From Bacteroidales bacterium (lineage in GTDB: Bacteria > Bacteroidota > Bacteroidia > Bacteroidales > F082): a stretch of DNA of 64,000 nucleotides. The notes beneath the pieces are model-generated. The model was not told where the DNA came from. It saw nothing but the letters and a program-made list of their open reading frames with translations, and ran no database searches. The stretch spans positions 1 through 64,000 of the forward strand of contig JAFYIE010000019.1 of the NCBI GenBank assembly GCA_017538795.1, in the 5' to 3' direction. Shown here piece by piece: positions 37,253 to 45,986 of this stretch; the stretch's first letter is position 1; each line of letters begins with the position of its first letter. The translations under genes and the position numbers were made by a program.

Positions 37253-38613
37253 CCACTGCGTTTTGTTGGTACTTCATCGCCTTTTAATTCAGGGAAATAC
37301 TCTTCAGGGATGTGGAAAATAGTGTAATGCGCGTCTTCATACATGATGTCGTCGACAGAGCGGCCGCTGTTTTTTGCCTTGTTGGCTATTTCGGTGCTCC
37401 ATTTCTCGGAGTTTCTCATTCTCGTCACCACCTGCTCGATTCTCTCCTGAATCTCATCATCGTCGTAGCATAGCCGCACTAAGGCGTTGTTGATGAACTT
37501 CCTGTCGAGGTCGTAAATCTGTGCAGTGCAGTAGGAAAGCATCACGAAATCACTGTCGAGAAGCTCACTCACCAAGTCGAACTGGCTTGTGTTGCTGTAT
37601 CTCTGGTCAAAATAGACGGTGTTGTTGTAATACCAGTAATGATAGTATTCGAAGAGGTCTTTCATCGGCAAAACATAAGTCATGTTCCAGAAGAAAGAGT
37701 CTCCAATCGCTATAAGTTTGGGCTTCACGGCGTTGCTGTCAGGAATGATTGTTGCGTCGGCATACTGATATTTCACAGTAGGGGTGAAAAAGGCCTTGTT
37801 GAGAAGCTCCTCGAGGTCCTGATCGGGCTTTCTCGCCTTGTCTCGATATTGTTTCCCGATGGAGATGTTGTTGATGTTGAGCCCGCTGAGGCTTTCCATA
37901 TACCTTAAAATGGTGTCGGACGAATGGACCGTGGCGATGTTCGACCAGTGTGTGCACGTCTTGTAAAACAACGGAAAATCGACGTTTCCCTTCCAATTTA
38001 AAAACAGCTGGTTGATGTCGATGTGGTTGTTGCCGTATTTTTTGAAATTCTCCTTCAAAACATCGTAGGCGTGGACACCTTCAGGCTTGTCGAATCCATT
38101 GTTCTGCGGAAGATATTCCGGAAAAACATAGTCTTTCCCCGGAAGCATGCAGATGAACAGCGTTACGCCGTATTCTTTGAGTATTTCCTGGAGTTTGTAA
38201 AGACGTAGCGCCTCATTGTCGAGCTTATTTGTCATCCTCTCGTTGGTGAAATTCACGTCGTAGATGAGGCTCTGGTAATGGTCCCTCACATTGACTGTGG
38301 AGTAGAGCCAGCGGTCTTTCCCGATGGAGACGTTGTCGTTGAAAGTCTTGGTGTAAAACGACCATATATATTGGTTGTATGTCCTTATGAAAAATTCCCT
38401 GAACCCGACTTTTTCAGTCAGATAAGTGTCGAATTGTCTCTGAAACGAACCGTTTTTGTAGGTTTCAAAGGACAATTTCGGTTTTTCTGTCTCTAAAGTG
38501 ACACCGTTAAGTTCTTTTATGTTGAAATGAATAATATTGTTCTGTACGATAGGCATGAAAAGCAGCACTATCAGCACAATGAAAAGAGTTTTATATAGTT
38601 TTTCGTTTTTCAA
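37216..38613 (-). CDS. DHHW/AlgX-like protein, paralogue 3 (TTG start)
   Basis: From a TTG at 38613 the product is 465 residues starting KNEKLYKTLFIVLIVLLFMP, and it then aligns residue for residue with paralogue 2: VGFREFFIRTYNQYIW, LPGKDYVFPEYLP, TCTHW with His222, SSDT with Asp233 and AIGDSFF with Ser306. The usual Asp position is Cys220. The frame opens upstream to a TTG at 38640, but a -7 promoter box at 38628-38635 overlaps that stretch, so the longer start is unlikely. Gap-free alignment of the N-termini and the MKN/MRN pattern of the paralogues support 38613. Paralogues 2 and 3 look like a duplication now facing each other. Confidence 0.78.
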   Translation of the reverse strand: MKNEKLYKTLFIVLIVLLFMPIVQNNIIHFNIKELNGVTLETEKPKLSFETYKNGSFQRQFDTYLTEKVGFREFFIRTYNQYIWSFYTKTFNDNVSIGKDRWLYSTVNVRDHYQSLIYDVNFTNERMTNKLDNEALRLYKLQEILKEYGVTLFICMLPGKDYVFPEYLPQNNGFDKPEGVHAYDVLKENFKKYGNNHIDINQLFLNWKGNVDFPLFYKTCTHWSNIATVHSSDTILRYMESLSGLNINNISIGKQYRDKARKPDQDLEELLNKAFFTPTVKYQYADATIIPDSNAVKPKLIAIGDSFFWNMTYVLPMKDLFEYYHYWYYNNTVYFDQRYSNTSQFDLVSELLDSDFVMLSYCTAQIYDLDRKFINNALVRLCYDDDEIQERIEQVVTRMRNSEKWSTEIANKAKNSGRSVDDIMYEDAHYTIFHIPEEYFPELKGDEVPTKRSGHLLSLISSKTL

Positions 38614-38627
38614 TTTCAAAATTTTCA

Positions 38628-38635
38628 CAAAAATA
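38628..38635 (-). promoter_or_regulatory. -7 box TATTTTTG of paralogue 3
   Basis: An exact TAnnTTTG match on the minus strand, 14 nt upstream of the predicted TTG start at 38613. It excludes the in-frame TTG at 38640 and GTG at 38628 as starts. Confidence 0.5.
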
Positions 38636-38673
38636 TGCAATTTTTAAATAAGAGGAGTGTTTTTATATGAAAA

Positions 38674-40299
38674 TTATTGATGGTCTCTGTCTGTTTCCAT
38701 CTTCGACAAAATCAACGGCGTGAACTCGTTTGAGTGTTTTCTGAAGTACCAATCGGCATCGGCGCTGTCGCACTTGAATATGTTTTCGATGCTGTCAATC
38801 ATGTGCTCGTATTGTTTTTTGCACATCAAGATGTCGTAATCGCGGAGAAGCGGCTGTTTTTTCACTAAGTTGTTTGCCTCCATCCCGACTATTTCGGTGT
38901 CGGTTTTCCCGAAATAATTCCTGATTTTGTATAAATCATCGAGCCAGATGCGGTCGTTTTTTATGTTTTTGATGGCTTCGAACAACAAAACCGTCCTTTC
39001 GTTGCGGATGGTCGGAATCCTGTCGCCTCGCAGCTCGGGTATATTGTCGGTGTTTTTGTAAATCCATCTTGTCGCGTCCTCTCGAGTGATGCCGTGCCTG
39101 TTGCAAAGGTTGAGAATCTCCCTTTCCATGATGCTGTCAGGGACGCAAAGCTCCACAAGCGCCTTGTTGGCAAAACCGAAAGTCATCTCGTGAAGCTGTA
39201 TCTCATTACAGAAAGTCACTATACAGTCTGATTGCAGGATCTCGCTTATATAGTCGATTTCCGATGTCGGAATCGCTTTTTTGCCGCAAAATGCCGTGTT
39301 GTTGTAATACCAGAAACGGCAGTTGCTCACGATGCTGTCGAATCTAATGAGGTCGAGCGGCCGCCAAAAGAATGAGTTGCCGACAAACAGCATGCTCGGC
39401 TTCACGCACGACGGTCGGCTGATGTATTTCATATCTGATTTGTAAAGTCGGAATCTCTTGTGGTTTCTGGGAAAAACCAGGTTTAGCATGCCTTCAGAGT
39501 CGTAGTCGGCTATGTTATCCTTTTCGGTCTTCTTGTCGTAAGGTTCCAACTTGCCGCATCTGATTCTCGCAATTTTCGTATCCGTCTCTTTTCCGACAAA
39601 TTGAAGTAGGCTGTCAATGCCGTAAACACAGCTGAAGTTCCAGTGCCCGCCTCCCGGTCCGATGAGCGGGAAAGGAATGGTGTCGCCTATGGCTTTGAAC
39701 ACCTCAGTCATGTCGAGGTACGGGATGCCAAATTTATCGAACCTTACTTTGAAATAATCCAAAGTCCTGACAGTTGTAGTGTCGAACTCCCATTCAGGCA
39801 GATACTGGCTGTAGAGCTTGCATTTGTTAGGTGTCACAAAGACCACAAGCCCGATGCCGTAGTCATTCAAAACCCCGCGAAGCTTGTAGATGCTTGATGT
39901 CAGTTTGTCGTATGCGTCAGTTGCCTGTTTGTTGTTTTTAAAATTCTTATGCTGATAACTGCCGTAATACGATTTTACGTCGTCTTTGTTGAAAATCCAA
40001 CCGTCACTGCCTCTTACGATATAATCGACATAGGTTTTCCCATAAAAATCCCAAATCAGTTCATTGTAAAACCTTACCGGAATCTCATTGAATCCGTAGT
40101 TTTCCGAGACATATTTCTCAATTTCTTTTTGATACTCTCCTGCGATAAACGACTTGTATTGCAATTTCGGCTTTTCTACATGGTTCCATTTGCCGTTGAG
40201 CGGCTTTGTCTCAAATCTGAACAGAAACTCCTGTCCCAATGGCAAAAAAACGACAGCCATCAGAAATATAAACAATATTATTGGAATTCTGTTTTTCAT
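38674..40299 (-). CDS. DHHW/AlgX-like protein, paralogue 4
   Basis: The 541-residue protein starts MKNRIPIILFIFLMAVVFLP, a signal anchor, and continues with the family blocks YGFNEIPVRFYNELIWDFYGK, VTPNKCKLYSQYLPEWEFDTT, GGGHW with His219, GIDS with Asp229 and FVGNSFF with Ser309. The position of the usual Asp is Gly217. It pairs with paralogue 1 by the YSQYLPE/YPQYLPE-FDTT segment and by a C-terminal extension with IPTIRNER. A further tail of about 90 residues is unique to it. The frame has an extra ATG at 40305, but that is only 2 nt from the -7 box; the ATG at 40299 is preferred. Confidence 0.78.
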   Translation of the reverse strand: MKNRIPIILFIFLMAVVFLPLGQEFLFRFETKPLNGKWNHVEKPKLQYKSFIAGEYQKEIEKYVSENYGFNEIPVRFYNELIWDFYGKTYVDYIVRGSDGWIFNKDDVKSYYGSYQHKNFKNNKQATDAYDKLTSSIYKLRGVLNDYGIGLVVFVTPNKCKLYSQYLPEWEFDTTTVRTLDYFKVRFDKFGIPYLDMTEVFKAIGDTIPFPLIGPGGGHWNFSCVYGIDSLLQFVGKETDTKIARIRCGKLEPYDKKTEKDNIADYDSEGMLNLVFPRNHKRFRLYKSDMKYISRPSCVKPSMLFVGNSFFWRPLDLIRFDSIVSNCRFWYYNNTAFCGKKAIPTSEIDYISEILQSDCIVTFCNEIQLHEMTFGFANKALVELCVPDSIMEREILNLCNRHGITREDATRWIYKNTDNIPELRGDRIPTIRNERTVLLFEAIKNIKNDRIWLDDLYKIRNYFGKTDTEIVGMEANNLVKKQPLLRDYDILMCKKQYEHMIDSIENIFKCDSADADWYFRKHSNEFTPLILSKMETDRDHQ

Positions 40300-40307
40300 A
40301 ATCAATG

Positions 40308-40315
40308 CAAAATTA
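40308..40315 (-). promoter_or_regulatory. -7 box TAATTTTG of paralogue 4
   Basis: An exact TAnnTTTG match on the minus strand, 8 nt before the ATG at 40299. It forms a divergent promoter pair with the tyrS box. Confidence 0.5.
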
Positions 40316-40348
40316 TTAAAAAAAATTACTTGATTGCCTAAAATTCAC

Positions 40349-40356
40349 TATTTTTG
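40349..40356 (+). promoter_or_regulatory. -7 box TATTTTTG of tyrS
   Basis: An exact TAnnTTTG match with a possible TTG at 40330-40332, 16 nt upstream of the box, somewhat short of the usual spacing. The tyrS start lies 54 nt downstream. Confidence 0.55.
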
Positions 40357-40410
40357 CATGATTTTTCAAAATCACTAAATAAACTAAATTATTAACAATC
40401 AAATCATTCG

Positions 40411-41706
40411 ATGAAGGAAGATTTCGTAGAAGAATTGCGCTGGCGCGGGATGTTGAACAACATGACACCAGGCACTGAAGAACAACTGAAGAAAGAAATG
40501 ACCACGGCGTACCTCGGCATCGACCCGACCGCCGACTCACTGCATATCGGACACCTTTGTGGCATCATGATGCTGCGCCATTTTCAGGCTGCCGGACATA
40601 AGCCGCTGGCATTGCTCGGTGGCGCAACCGGTATGATTGGCGACCCATCAGGAAAATCGGCTGAGCGTAACCTGTTGAACGACGAGACTTTACAGCACAA
40701 TCAGGCTTGTATCAAGAAACAGCTCGCCAAGTTCCTCGATTTCGACAGCGACGCTCCGAACCGTGCTGAGCTTGTCAATAACTACGACTGGATGAAAGAC
40801 TACACTTTCCTGCATTTCATCCGCGACATCGGCAAGCACATCACCGTCAACTACATGATGGCGAAGGACTCGGTGAAGAAACGTTTCAACGGCGAAGGCG
40901 ACGGCATGTCGTTCACAGAATTCAGCTACCAGCTTGTTCAAGGCTACGACTTCCTCTATCTCTTTGAGCATAAGAACTGCAAGCTGCAGATGGGCGGCTC
41001 CGACCAGTGGGGTAACATCACCACAGGAACCGAGCTAATCCGCCGTAAACTCGGCGCCGATAAAGAGGCATTTGCTTTGACATGCAACCTCATTACCAAA
41101 GCCGACGGCGGTAAGTTCGGCAAGACTGAGAAAGGCAACATCTGGCTCGACCCTGAGAAGACTTCACCATACGCTTTCTACCAGTTCTGGATGAACTGCA
41201 CCGACGAAGACGCGGCACGTTACATCAAAATCTTCACCTTGTTGAAGAAGGACGAAATCGACGCTTTGATTGCTCGTCACCAAGCTGAGCCGCATCTCCG
41301 TGAGTTGCAACGCACGCTGGCACGTGAACTTACATTGGTTGTTCACTCAAAAGAAGACCTCGAGATGGCCGAAGAAGCCACACAGATTCTGTTTGGCAAA
41401 GGCACAGCTGAGGCATTGCATAAGTTCGATGAAGCCACATTATTGAGCATTTTCGACGGTGTTCCACAGGCTAACTTCTCGAAAGACGCTCTCGGCGCAG
41501 GTGTCGGCATCGTCGACTTCCTCGTGCAGACAGGAGTGTTCCCGTCGAAGGGCGAGGCTCGCAAGATGGTGCAGGGCAACGGCGTGTCGGTCAACAAGGA
41601 TAAGGTGACCGAGCAGAAGACAGTCGGCACCGACGACCTCCTCAACGGCAAATACATCCTTGTGCAGAAAGGCAAGAAGAACTATTACTTAATAGTCTGC
41701 GAATAA
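40411..41706 (+). CDS. tyrS: Tyrosyl-tRNA synthetase
   Basis: This class I synthetase charges tRNA-Tyr. The 431-residue protein shows [17 protein letters not shown] (HIGH signature), the tyrosine-binding [31 protein letters not shown], the KMSKS-like loop [11 protein letters not shown] and a C-terminal S4-type RNA-binding domain ([22 protein letters not shown]). It has its own promoter. The last base of its stop codon is the first base of the next start (TAATG). Confidence 0.96.
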   Translation: MKEDFVEELRWRGMLNNMTPGTEEQLKKEMTTAYLGIDPTADSLHIGHLCGIMMLRHFQAAGHKPLALLGGATGMIGDPSGKSAERNLLNDETLQHNQACIKKQLAKFLDFDSDAPNRAELVNNYDWMKDYTFLHFIRDIGKHITVNYMMAKDSVKKRFNGEGDGMSFTEFSYQLVQGYDFLYLFEHKNCKLQMGGSDQWGNITTGTELIRRKLGADKEAFALTCNLITKADGGKFGKTEKGNIWLDPEKTSPYAFYQFWMNCTDEDAARYIKIFTLLKKDEIDALIARHQAEPHLRELQRTLARELTLVVHSKEDLEMAEEATQILFGKGTAEALHKFDEATLLSIFDGVPQANFSKDALGAGVGIVDFLVQTGVFPSKGEARKMVQGNGVSVNKDKVTEQKTVGTDDLLNGKYILVQKGKKNYYLIVCE

Positions 41707-41894
41707 TGTACTGGGTATTCTTGGTTCCTACGCTGTTTCTCGTCCTTTTGTCGTTTGCGGCGATAGGAATCAAGGCTATTGTGAAGAAAAACGGTAAATT
41801 CGAACGGAAATGCGCTCATTCACTCGACCCTGACGCGAAATGCGTTTGCGGTGGTGATGAAGCGCAATGTCCGAATAATGCGTCAAAAAAATAA
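41706..41894 (+). CDS. Small single-helix membrane protein with four-cysteine tail
   Basis: The 62-residue protein has one membrane helix (WVFLVPTLFLVLLSFAAIGIKAIV) followed by a basic stretch and a short tail with Cys37, Cys47, Cys49 and Cys56 (KCAHS, KCVCGG, QCPNN). Four cysteines and a histidine in 20 residues suggest metal binding or disulfides. Similar short proteins occur in Bacteroidetes without known function. Its start overlaps the tyrS stop, so it is translated from the same transcript. Confidence 0.7.
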   Translation: MYWVFLVPTLFLVLLSFAAIGIKAIVKKNGKFERKCAHSLDPDAKCVCGGDEAQCPNNASKK

Positions 41895-41909
41895 TTTTTT
41901 AGTTTTTTC

Positions 41910-41940
41910 TTGTTATTTTAAATAGTATTATATAATTTTG
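41910..41940 (+). promoter_or_regulatory. Promoter TTG-N20-TAATTTTG
   Basis: TTG at 41910-41912 and TAATTTTG at 41933-41940 are separated by exactly 20 nt. It drives the TolB-like gene at 41999 and probably the beta-barrel gene after it. Confidence 0.72.
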
Positions 41941-41998
41941 CAGAAATAATTATAATCTGTAGAAATAAAATTGTACCAATAATTAAAAATATTTAAAC

Positions 41999-42982
41999 AT
42001 GAAAAAACTTTTTGTTTTAGGATTTTTGGCTTTGGTTGCCGAAATTGCCGTTTCTCAGACTGTTGACTATTCGGTTACTTTTGTCAAGGAAGAGGCAGGT
42101 GCCAATTTCACAAAGGTTTCAACCGACAATGATTATGTTTGCATGCCAGAGGTTAAAAGGACTAAAAAAGGTATAGGCTGGCTGTCAAATCGTATTCTTG
42201 ACGTTTCAGTTGATGGACAGAGTCTTGCATATTTGTCGTTTAGAAACAACACTACCAATATTTTTATTAAAGATGTTAATAAAATGGGAGGTTCTGTGCA
42301 GCGCACAAACCGTCAGAATGTGCTTGATTTCTCATATTCTCCTGACGGGAAAAGCATATGTTTTTCGGAAATAGTTGGTAATATAAATAGAATTTTCGTT
42401 ACAGATGCCAACAAAGGTTACATATGCCGCCAGATTACCAATAATGACAAGGATTATACTCCTGTTTATGCTTATGATATGAGTAAAATTTATTTTTCTC
42501 GTCAAGAAACACAGGGATTAAGTATTTGGAGTTATAGTATAACAGATAACTTTCTTTCAAGTATATCAAGAGGCATGAATCCTTGCCCGATACCAAATGA
42601 GGAAGCGATTTTATGTGTCCGTCCTTCAGGTGAAGGCAATAACGAGATTTGGAAGATTAATTATGGTACAGGCATTGAGGAATGTATCGTCGCCGACCCT
42701 AATCATAGTTTCACGACACCAATGGTGTCACCTGATGGACAATGGATTGTGTTTGTGGGTAGTAGCGTGATTGATGGTGGTACTTTTATTTATCGCAATA
42801 CTGATATTTATGTATGCAGGATAGATGGTACCGAGTTTACACAACTCACTTATCACGCCGCTGATGATTTAAGTCCGGTTTGGAGCCGTGATGGGAAATA
42901 TATCTATTTCATCTCGCAGCGCGGCAGCTCAACTGCTACAGCGAATATCTGGCGTATGAATTTCATTTTTAGTGAAGAGTAA
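41999..42982 (+). CDS. Exported TolB-like beta-propeller protein
   Basis: The 327-residue protein has a Sec signal ending AVSQ. It contains several PD40/WD40-like blades: LDFSYSPDGKSICFSE, YTPVYAYDMSKIYFSR, FTTPMVSPDGQWIVFVG and LSPVWSRDGKYIYFISQRG. This pattern matches the propeller of TolB and of S9 peptidases, but no peptidase domain follows. It is probably a periplasmic or surface protein-protein interaction module. A beta-barrel gene follows after 27 nt, so the two may work together. Confidence 0.75.
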   Translation: MKKLFVLGFLALVAEIAVSQTVDYSVTFVKEEAGANFTKVSTDNDYVCMPEVKRTKKGIGWLSNRILDVSVDGQSLAYLSFRNNTTNIFIKDVNKMGGSVQRTNRQNVLDFSYSPDGKSICFSEIVGNINRIFVTDANKGYICRQITNNDKDYTPVYAYDMSKIYFSRQETQGLSIWSYSITDNFLSSISRGMNPCPIPNEEAILCVRPSGEGNNEIWKINYGTGIEECIVADPNHSFTTPMVSPDGQWIVFVGSSVIDGGTFIYRNTDIYVCRIDGTEFTQLTYHAADDLSPVWSRDGKYIYFISQRGSSTATANIWRMNFIFSEE

Positions 42983-43009
42983 ATATTACAAACATAAAAA
43001 ATTAACAAC

Positions 43010-43687
43010 ATGAAAAAGATTTTATTAACATTAACAGCAATTTTATTTGCAGTTGTCAGTGCTAACGCACAGTTCAGCAACACATCAACATATAAATCAA
43101 AGTCATCATCTTTGAGTGATCTTACATTCCGTGGTGAGATTAATGTCGGTATGGCTTTCGGAAATACTAAGTATGATGACCATAAATTAGACGGCACAAT
43201 GGTTGCACCTGTTTTTACCGGAACATATGGAGTCAAATTGAATGATTATTTGTTTATTGGTGCCGGTATTGGTATTAAATATATGACCCAAAATTGGAAA
43301 GAAAGTTATGGGGATTATGATTATGCTGAAGAGTATAAGTATACTATAAGCTCATTAATGTTGCCATTATATGCTGAACTTAAAGTTTTTCTTCCAGTGA
43401 ATGAAACTGTTTCTCCTTTTTTAATGGCTGATTTCGGTTATAGTGTGCGTCTTGCTGGAGAATTTAAAAGTGATTATAGATATGATGATTATTATTATGG
43501 TTATATATATACTGATACACATAAGTCTGATACAAAAGGTGGATTATGCTATAAATTTGGTGCTGGTGTAGCTATTAACAGTTTTACATTAGCATTAGGA
43601 TATGATTGCCAAAAGTTTGGCGTAAATGGTGTAAATAAAGATTTCAATACTTCTAGCTTCTTCTTTAGCGTAGGTTATGCGTTCTAA
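43010..43687 (+). CDS. Small outer membrane beta-barrel protein
   Basis: The 225-residue protein has a Sec signal ending ANAQ and alternating strands typical of an eight-stranded barrel, ending FFFSVGYAF with the terminal Phe needed for BAM assembly. It resembles the OMP_b-brl families common in Bacteroidetes. Long loops are rich in Tyr and Asp (YRYDDYYYGYIYTD). The last 23 nt overlap the 3' end of apbE on the other strand. Confidence 0.8.
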   Translation: MKKILLTLTAILFAVVSANAQFSNTSTYKSKSSSLSDLTFRGEINVGMAFGNTKYDDHKLDGTMVAPVFTGTYGVKLNDYLFIGAGIGIKYMTQNWKESYGDYDYAEEYKYTISSLMLPLYAELKVFLPVNETVSPFLMADFGYSVRLAGEFKSDYRYDDYYYGYIYTDTHKSDTKGGLCYKFGAGVAINSFTLALGYDCQKFGVNGVNKDFNTSSFFFSVGYAF

Positions 43688-44630
43688 TAACCCCGTCTTT
43701 ACCAACATAAATAAAATACGCCTCGACACCTTGGTCTTCAAGCAGTTTCGAGGCTTTTTCTTTACCTATGAGCATGCAAATTGTGGCAAGGCAATCGGCC
43801 CAAGAAGCGTTATCGGCAATGATGGTGGCGCTCAAAAGATTCTGCTCGACAGGATATCCCGTCTTTGGGTCGATGCTGTGCGAGTAGCGGACACCGTTTT
43901 TTTCGATGTATTTCCTGTAATTTCCAGAAGTTACAATTCCTTTATCCTTGAGCTTTAGCTTAATTTGAACAGAGCGTTCCGAGTCAAAGTTCTCGGCTGG
44001 CTTTTCAATGCCAATGGTCCACATTTCGCCGTTAGGCTTAGTGCCTTTTGCAAAAATCTCGCCACCAACATCAACTAGATAATCTCGAATATCTCGTGAT
44101 TCTAAAAACTTTCCAATCAAATCTGTAGTGTATCCTTGCGCCACGGCGTTGAAATCCAAAGTCATATTAGGATTGGCTTTCACGACTTTGTCATCAATTA
44201 TTTCAATTTTATGATAATCAACGAGTTGTTTGATTGAATCGACAATCTCAGGCGTCATCTCAAGTTCTTTTTTATAATGAAAGCCCCAGGCCGACACCAA
44301 AGGTCCAATCGTCGCGTCGAAAGCGCCGTCGGAAAACTCCGAAGCTTTTTGCGCCCACTCGAAATTATCCTTAAATATCTGATTTACAACGACATCCTCG
44401 TTTCTGTTCACCTTCCTGATGATGGAATTTTCATTCCAAAGCGATACCGCGTTATCCACTTCTCTGAAAATCGAGTCGATTTCATGCTCAAAACTTCTAC
44501 CTTCTTCATCATAATAAGTAATTGAGAAATACGACCCCTGCGTAATCCCTTCATATTTGATTTTTTGCGGTTTACTCGTGCAGGAAACCAAAACCGTCAC
44601 AATTGTCAATATAAATAATACTCTTTTCAA
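43665..44630 (-). CDS. apbE: FAD:protein FMN transferase (ApbE family lipoprotein, TTG start)
   Basis: ApbE proteins attach FMN through a phosphoester bond to Thr or Ser of flavoproteins such as NqrB, NqrC and RnfG. The 321-residue protein has a lipoprotein signal ending VLVSC and the family motifs GITQGSYFSITYY, GAFDATIGPLVSAWGF, LDFNAVAQGYTTDLIG, YLVDVGGEIFAKG and GIVTSGNYRKYI. No ATG or GTG exists near the signal peptide, so the start is the TTG at 44628-44630. The heptamer repeat just upstream supplies AGGAG and AGAAG, which could serve as the ribosome binding site. It follows the Plug gene by 15 nt on the same strand. Confidence 0.9.
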   Translation of the reverse strand: MKRVLFILTIVTVLVSCTSKPQKIKYEGITQGSYFSITYYDEEGRSFEHEIDSIFREVDNAVSLWNENSIIRKVNRNEDVVVNQIFKDNFEWAQKASEFSDGAFDATIGPLVSAWGFHYKKELEMTPEIVDSIKQLVDYHKIEIIDDKVVKANPNMTLDFNAVAQGYTTDLIGKFLESRDIRDYLVDVGGEIFAKGTKPNGEMWTIGIEKPAENFDSERSVQIKLKLKDKGIVTSGNYRKYIEKNGVRYSHSIDPKTGYPVEQNLLSATIIADNASWADCLATICMLIGKEKASKLLEDQGVEAYFIYVGKDGVIRTHNLR

Positions 44631-44648
44631 CTTCTAACTCCTAACTTA
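44631..44648. repeat. Two-unit heptamer repeat between Plug stop and apbE start
   Basis: On the minus strand the spacer after the TAA stop reads GTTAGGAGTTAGAAG, two units of the TTAGnnn heptamer, directly before the TTG start of apbE. It is the shortest array in the window and the only one between two closely coupled genes. Confidence 0.65.
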
Positions 44649-45914
44649 ATGCGCTTTTATCGCCGTGTACCCAATCAGTTTATCATAGTTCTCCGTCGGA
44701 TCAAACAGATAAACAAAAATATGGTACATATTGTTCGTCTCCCAGAAATCGCCGTTGACAGGTGCCACCGACGTGATTCCGGTGGTGTTGTCGCAAACCG
44801 CGTACATATAATCGTAATATCCTTGTTTCAGCAGCAGTCTTTTCTTGTAGCCGCGACGCTCCGGATCGTATTCCATCTTCGATTTTTCGTCGAGTTGCCA
44901 ATCTGTTATGGCACCAATTATAAAAACATCCCTGTCTAGCATATATTGAGGCCATTTCAGGAAGAAATCGACAAGGGCATAATCGCCTTCTTTGGTAACG
45001 TCCATGCTGTTTCTCTCAAGATAAATGTATTTCTCGCCAAACAAATCCTCGTCTTCAGAGTAAACTATGGTGTTGCGTTTGGCGTCATCGTGGAGCGTCA
45101 CCACATATAAATCCTCATCGCGATGAACAAATTTAGTTTTCTCCGGGAGGTTGGTAAAGCTGCTTGTGTTTATCCTAAGGAATTGATTTCCAGACTCAAA
45201 GACTGTTTTTGCATTGTTTATATACGTGAGTTTTTCCGGATAAACGTATGCCGGCTTAAGTCCAAATACCGCATTGTCCCAACGCCCGTTTTGCTGAATT
45301 GTCACGTTGGAGTATTGCTCGGCACGGCTGTTGAAAATGTCTTTGTAATAAACGTCAAGAACAACCTCCTGCTTGTTGGTGCCGAGGCTCAAATCGAAAG
45401 GATAACGTGGAATCGACGCCGCTATCTTCGCCTTGTCTTCAACAACGTAAAACCTGCGCGTGAAATAAACATCGTCAGGGTCTTCGCCAGTCACCACAAG
45501 AAGATAATTGCCAGAAATCTTCGGCATCATGTCAGGTTTTGGGAAAACAAGGTCGTAATGCACATAATTCATGAATGTGTTAAGCGAGAAAGTGAACTGG
45601 TCAATCTCATCCTGAAAAAAGCCTTTTATGTAGTCATTCTTCTGTAAATCAGAGGGTTGCCAGTTGTTGTCGCAATGAATGAAGGTGTAATAAAGATAAG
45701 GCGCGTCGTCGACAAGCACGTCGAACTGAAGATGCAACTTTTCCTTCATGTTATACATGTAAATAACCGGTTTCTCGAGGTCGGCACCCTTCGGATGAAG
45801 CAGCACAGTCCGCACCTCTTCTTTGTAATTTTTGTCAGAATAAGAGGTCAAATTTTGTGCCTTTATATTTATCCCTAAGGCTAACAATATGATTATCAAT
45901 AACTTATATTTCAT
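44646..45914 (-). CDS. Type IX secretion system Plug protein (DUF5103 family)
   Basis: The 422-residue protein has a Sec signal ending NIKAQ and the DUF5103 pattern: RTVLLHPKGADLEKPVIYMYNMKEKLHLQFDVL, YYTFIHCDNNWQPSDLQKNDYIKGF, YVHYDLVFPKPDMMPKISGNYLLVV and RDVFIIGAITDWQLDEKSKMEYDPERRGYKKRLLLKQGYYDYMYAV. In Flavobacterium johnsoniae this protein was identified as the Plug that closes the periplasmic side of the SprA translocon when it is not engaged with cargo. Its presence agrees with the T9SS cargo and PorV-like proteins of this window. It is divergent from priA and followed by apbE. Confidence 0.85.
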   Translation of the reverse strand: MKYKLLIIILLALGINIKAQNLTSYSDKNYKEEVRTVLLHPKGADLEKPVIYMYNMKEKLHLQFDVLVDDAPYLYYTFIHCDNNWQPSDLQKNDYIKGFFQDEIDQFTFSLNTFMNYVHYDLVFPKPDMMPKISGNYLLVVTGEDPDDVYFTRRFYVVEDKAKIAASIPRYPFDLSLGTNKQEVVLDVYYKDIFNSRAEQYSNVTIQQNGRWDNAVFGLKPAYVYPEKLTYINNAKTVFESGNQFLRINTSSFTNLPEKTKFVHRDEDLYVVTLHDDAKRNTIVYSEDEDLFGEKYIYLERNSMDVTKEGDYALVDFFLKWPQYMLDRDVFIIGAITDWQLDEKSKMEYDPERRGYKKRLLLKQGYYDYMYAVCDNTTGITSVAPVNGDFWETNNMYHIFVYLFDPTENYDKLIGYTAIKAH

Positions 45915-45936
45915 GGAATGATAAAATTTAATTTTT

Positions 45937-45944
45937 CAAAATTA
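45937..45944 (-). promoter_or_regulatory. -7 box TAATTTTG of the Plug gene
   Basis: An exact TAnnTTTG match on the minus strand, 22 nt before the start codon at 45914, in the divergent spacer shared with priA. Confidence 0.5.
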
Positions 45945-45967
45945 ATAAAAAATTTCAAAAAAAACAC

Positions 45968-45975
45968 TAATTTTG
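45968..45975 (+). promoter_or_regulatory. -7 box TAATTTTG of priA
   Basis: An exact TAnnTTTG match, 11 nt before the priA ATG at 45987, so the leader would be only a few bases long. Confidence 0.5.
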
Positions 45976-45986
45976 TTTTGTGAATT

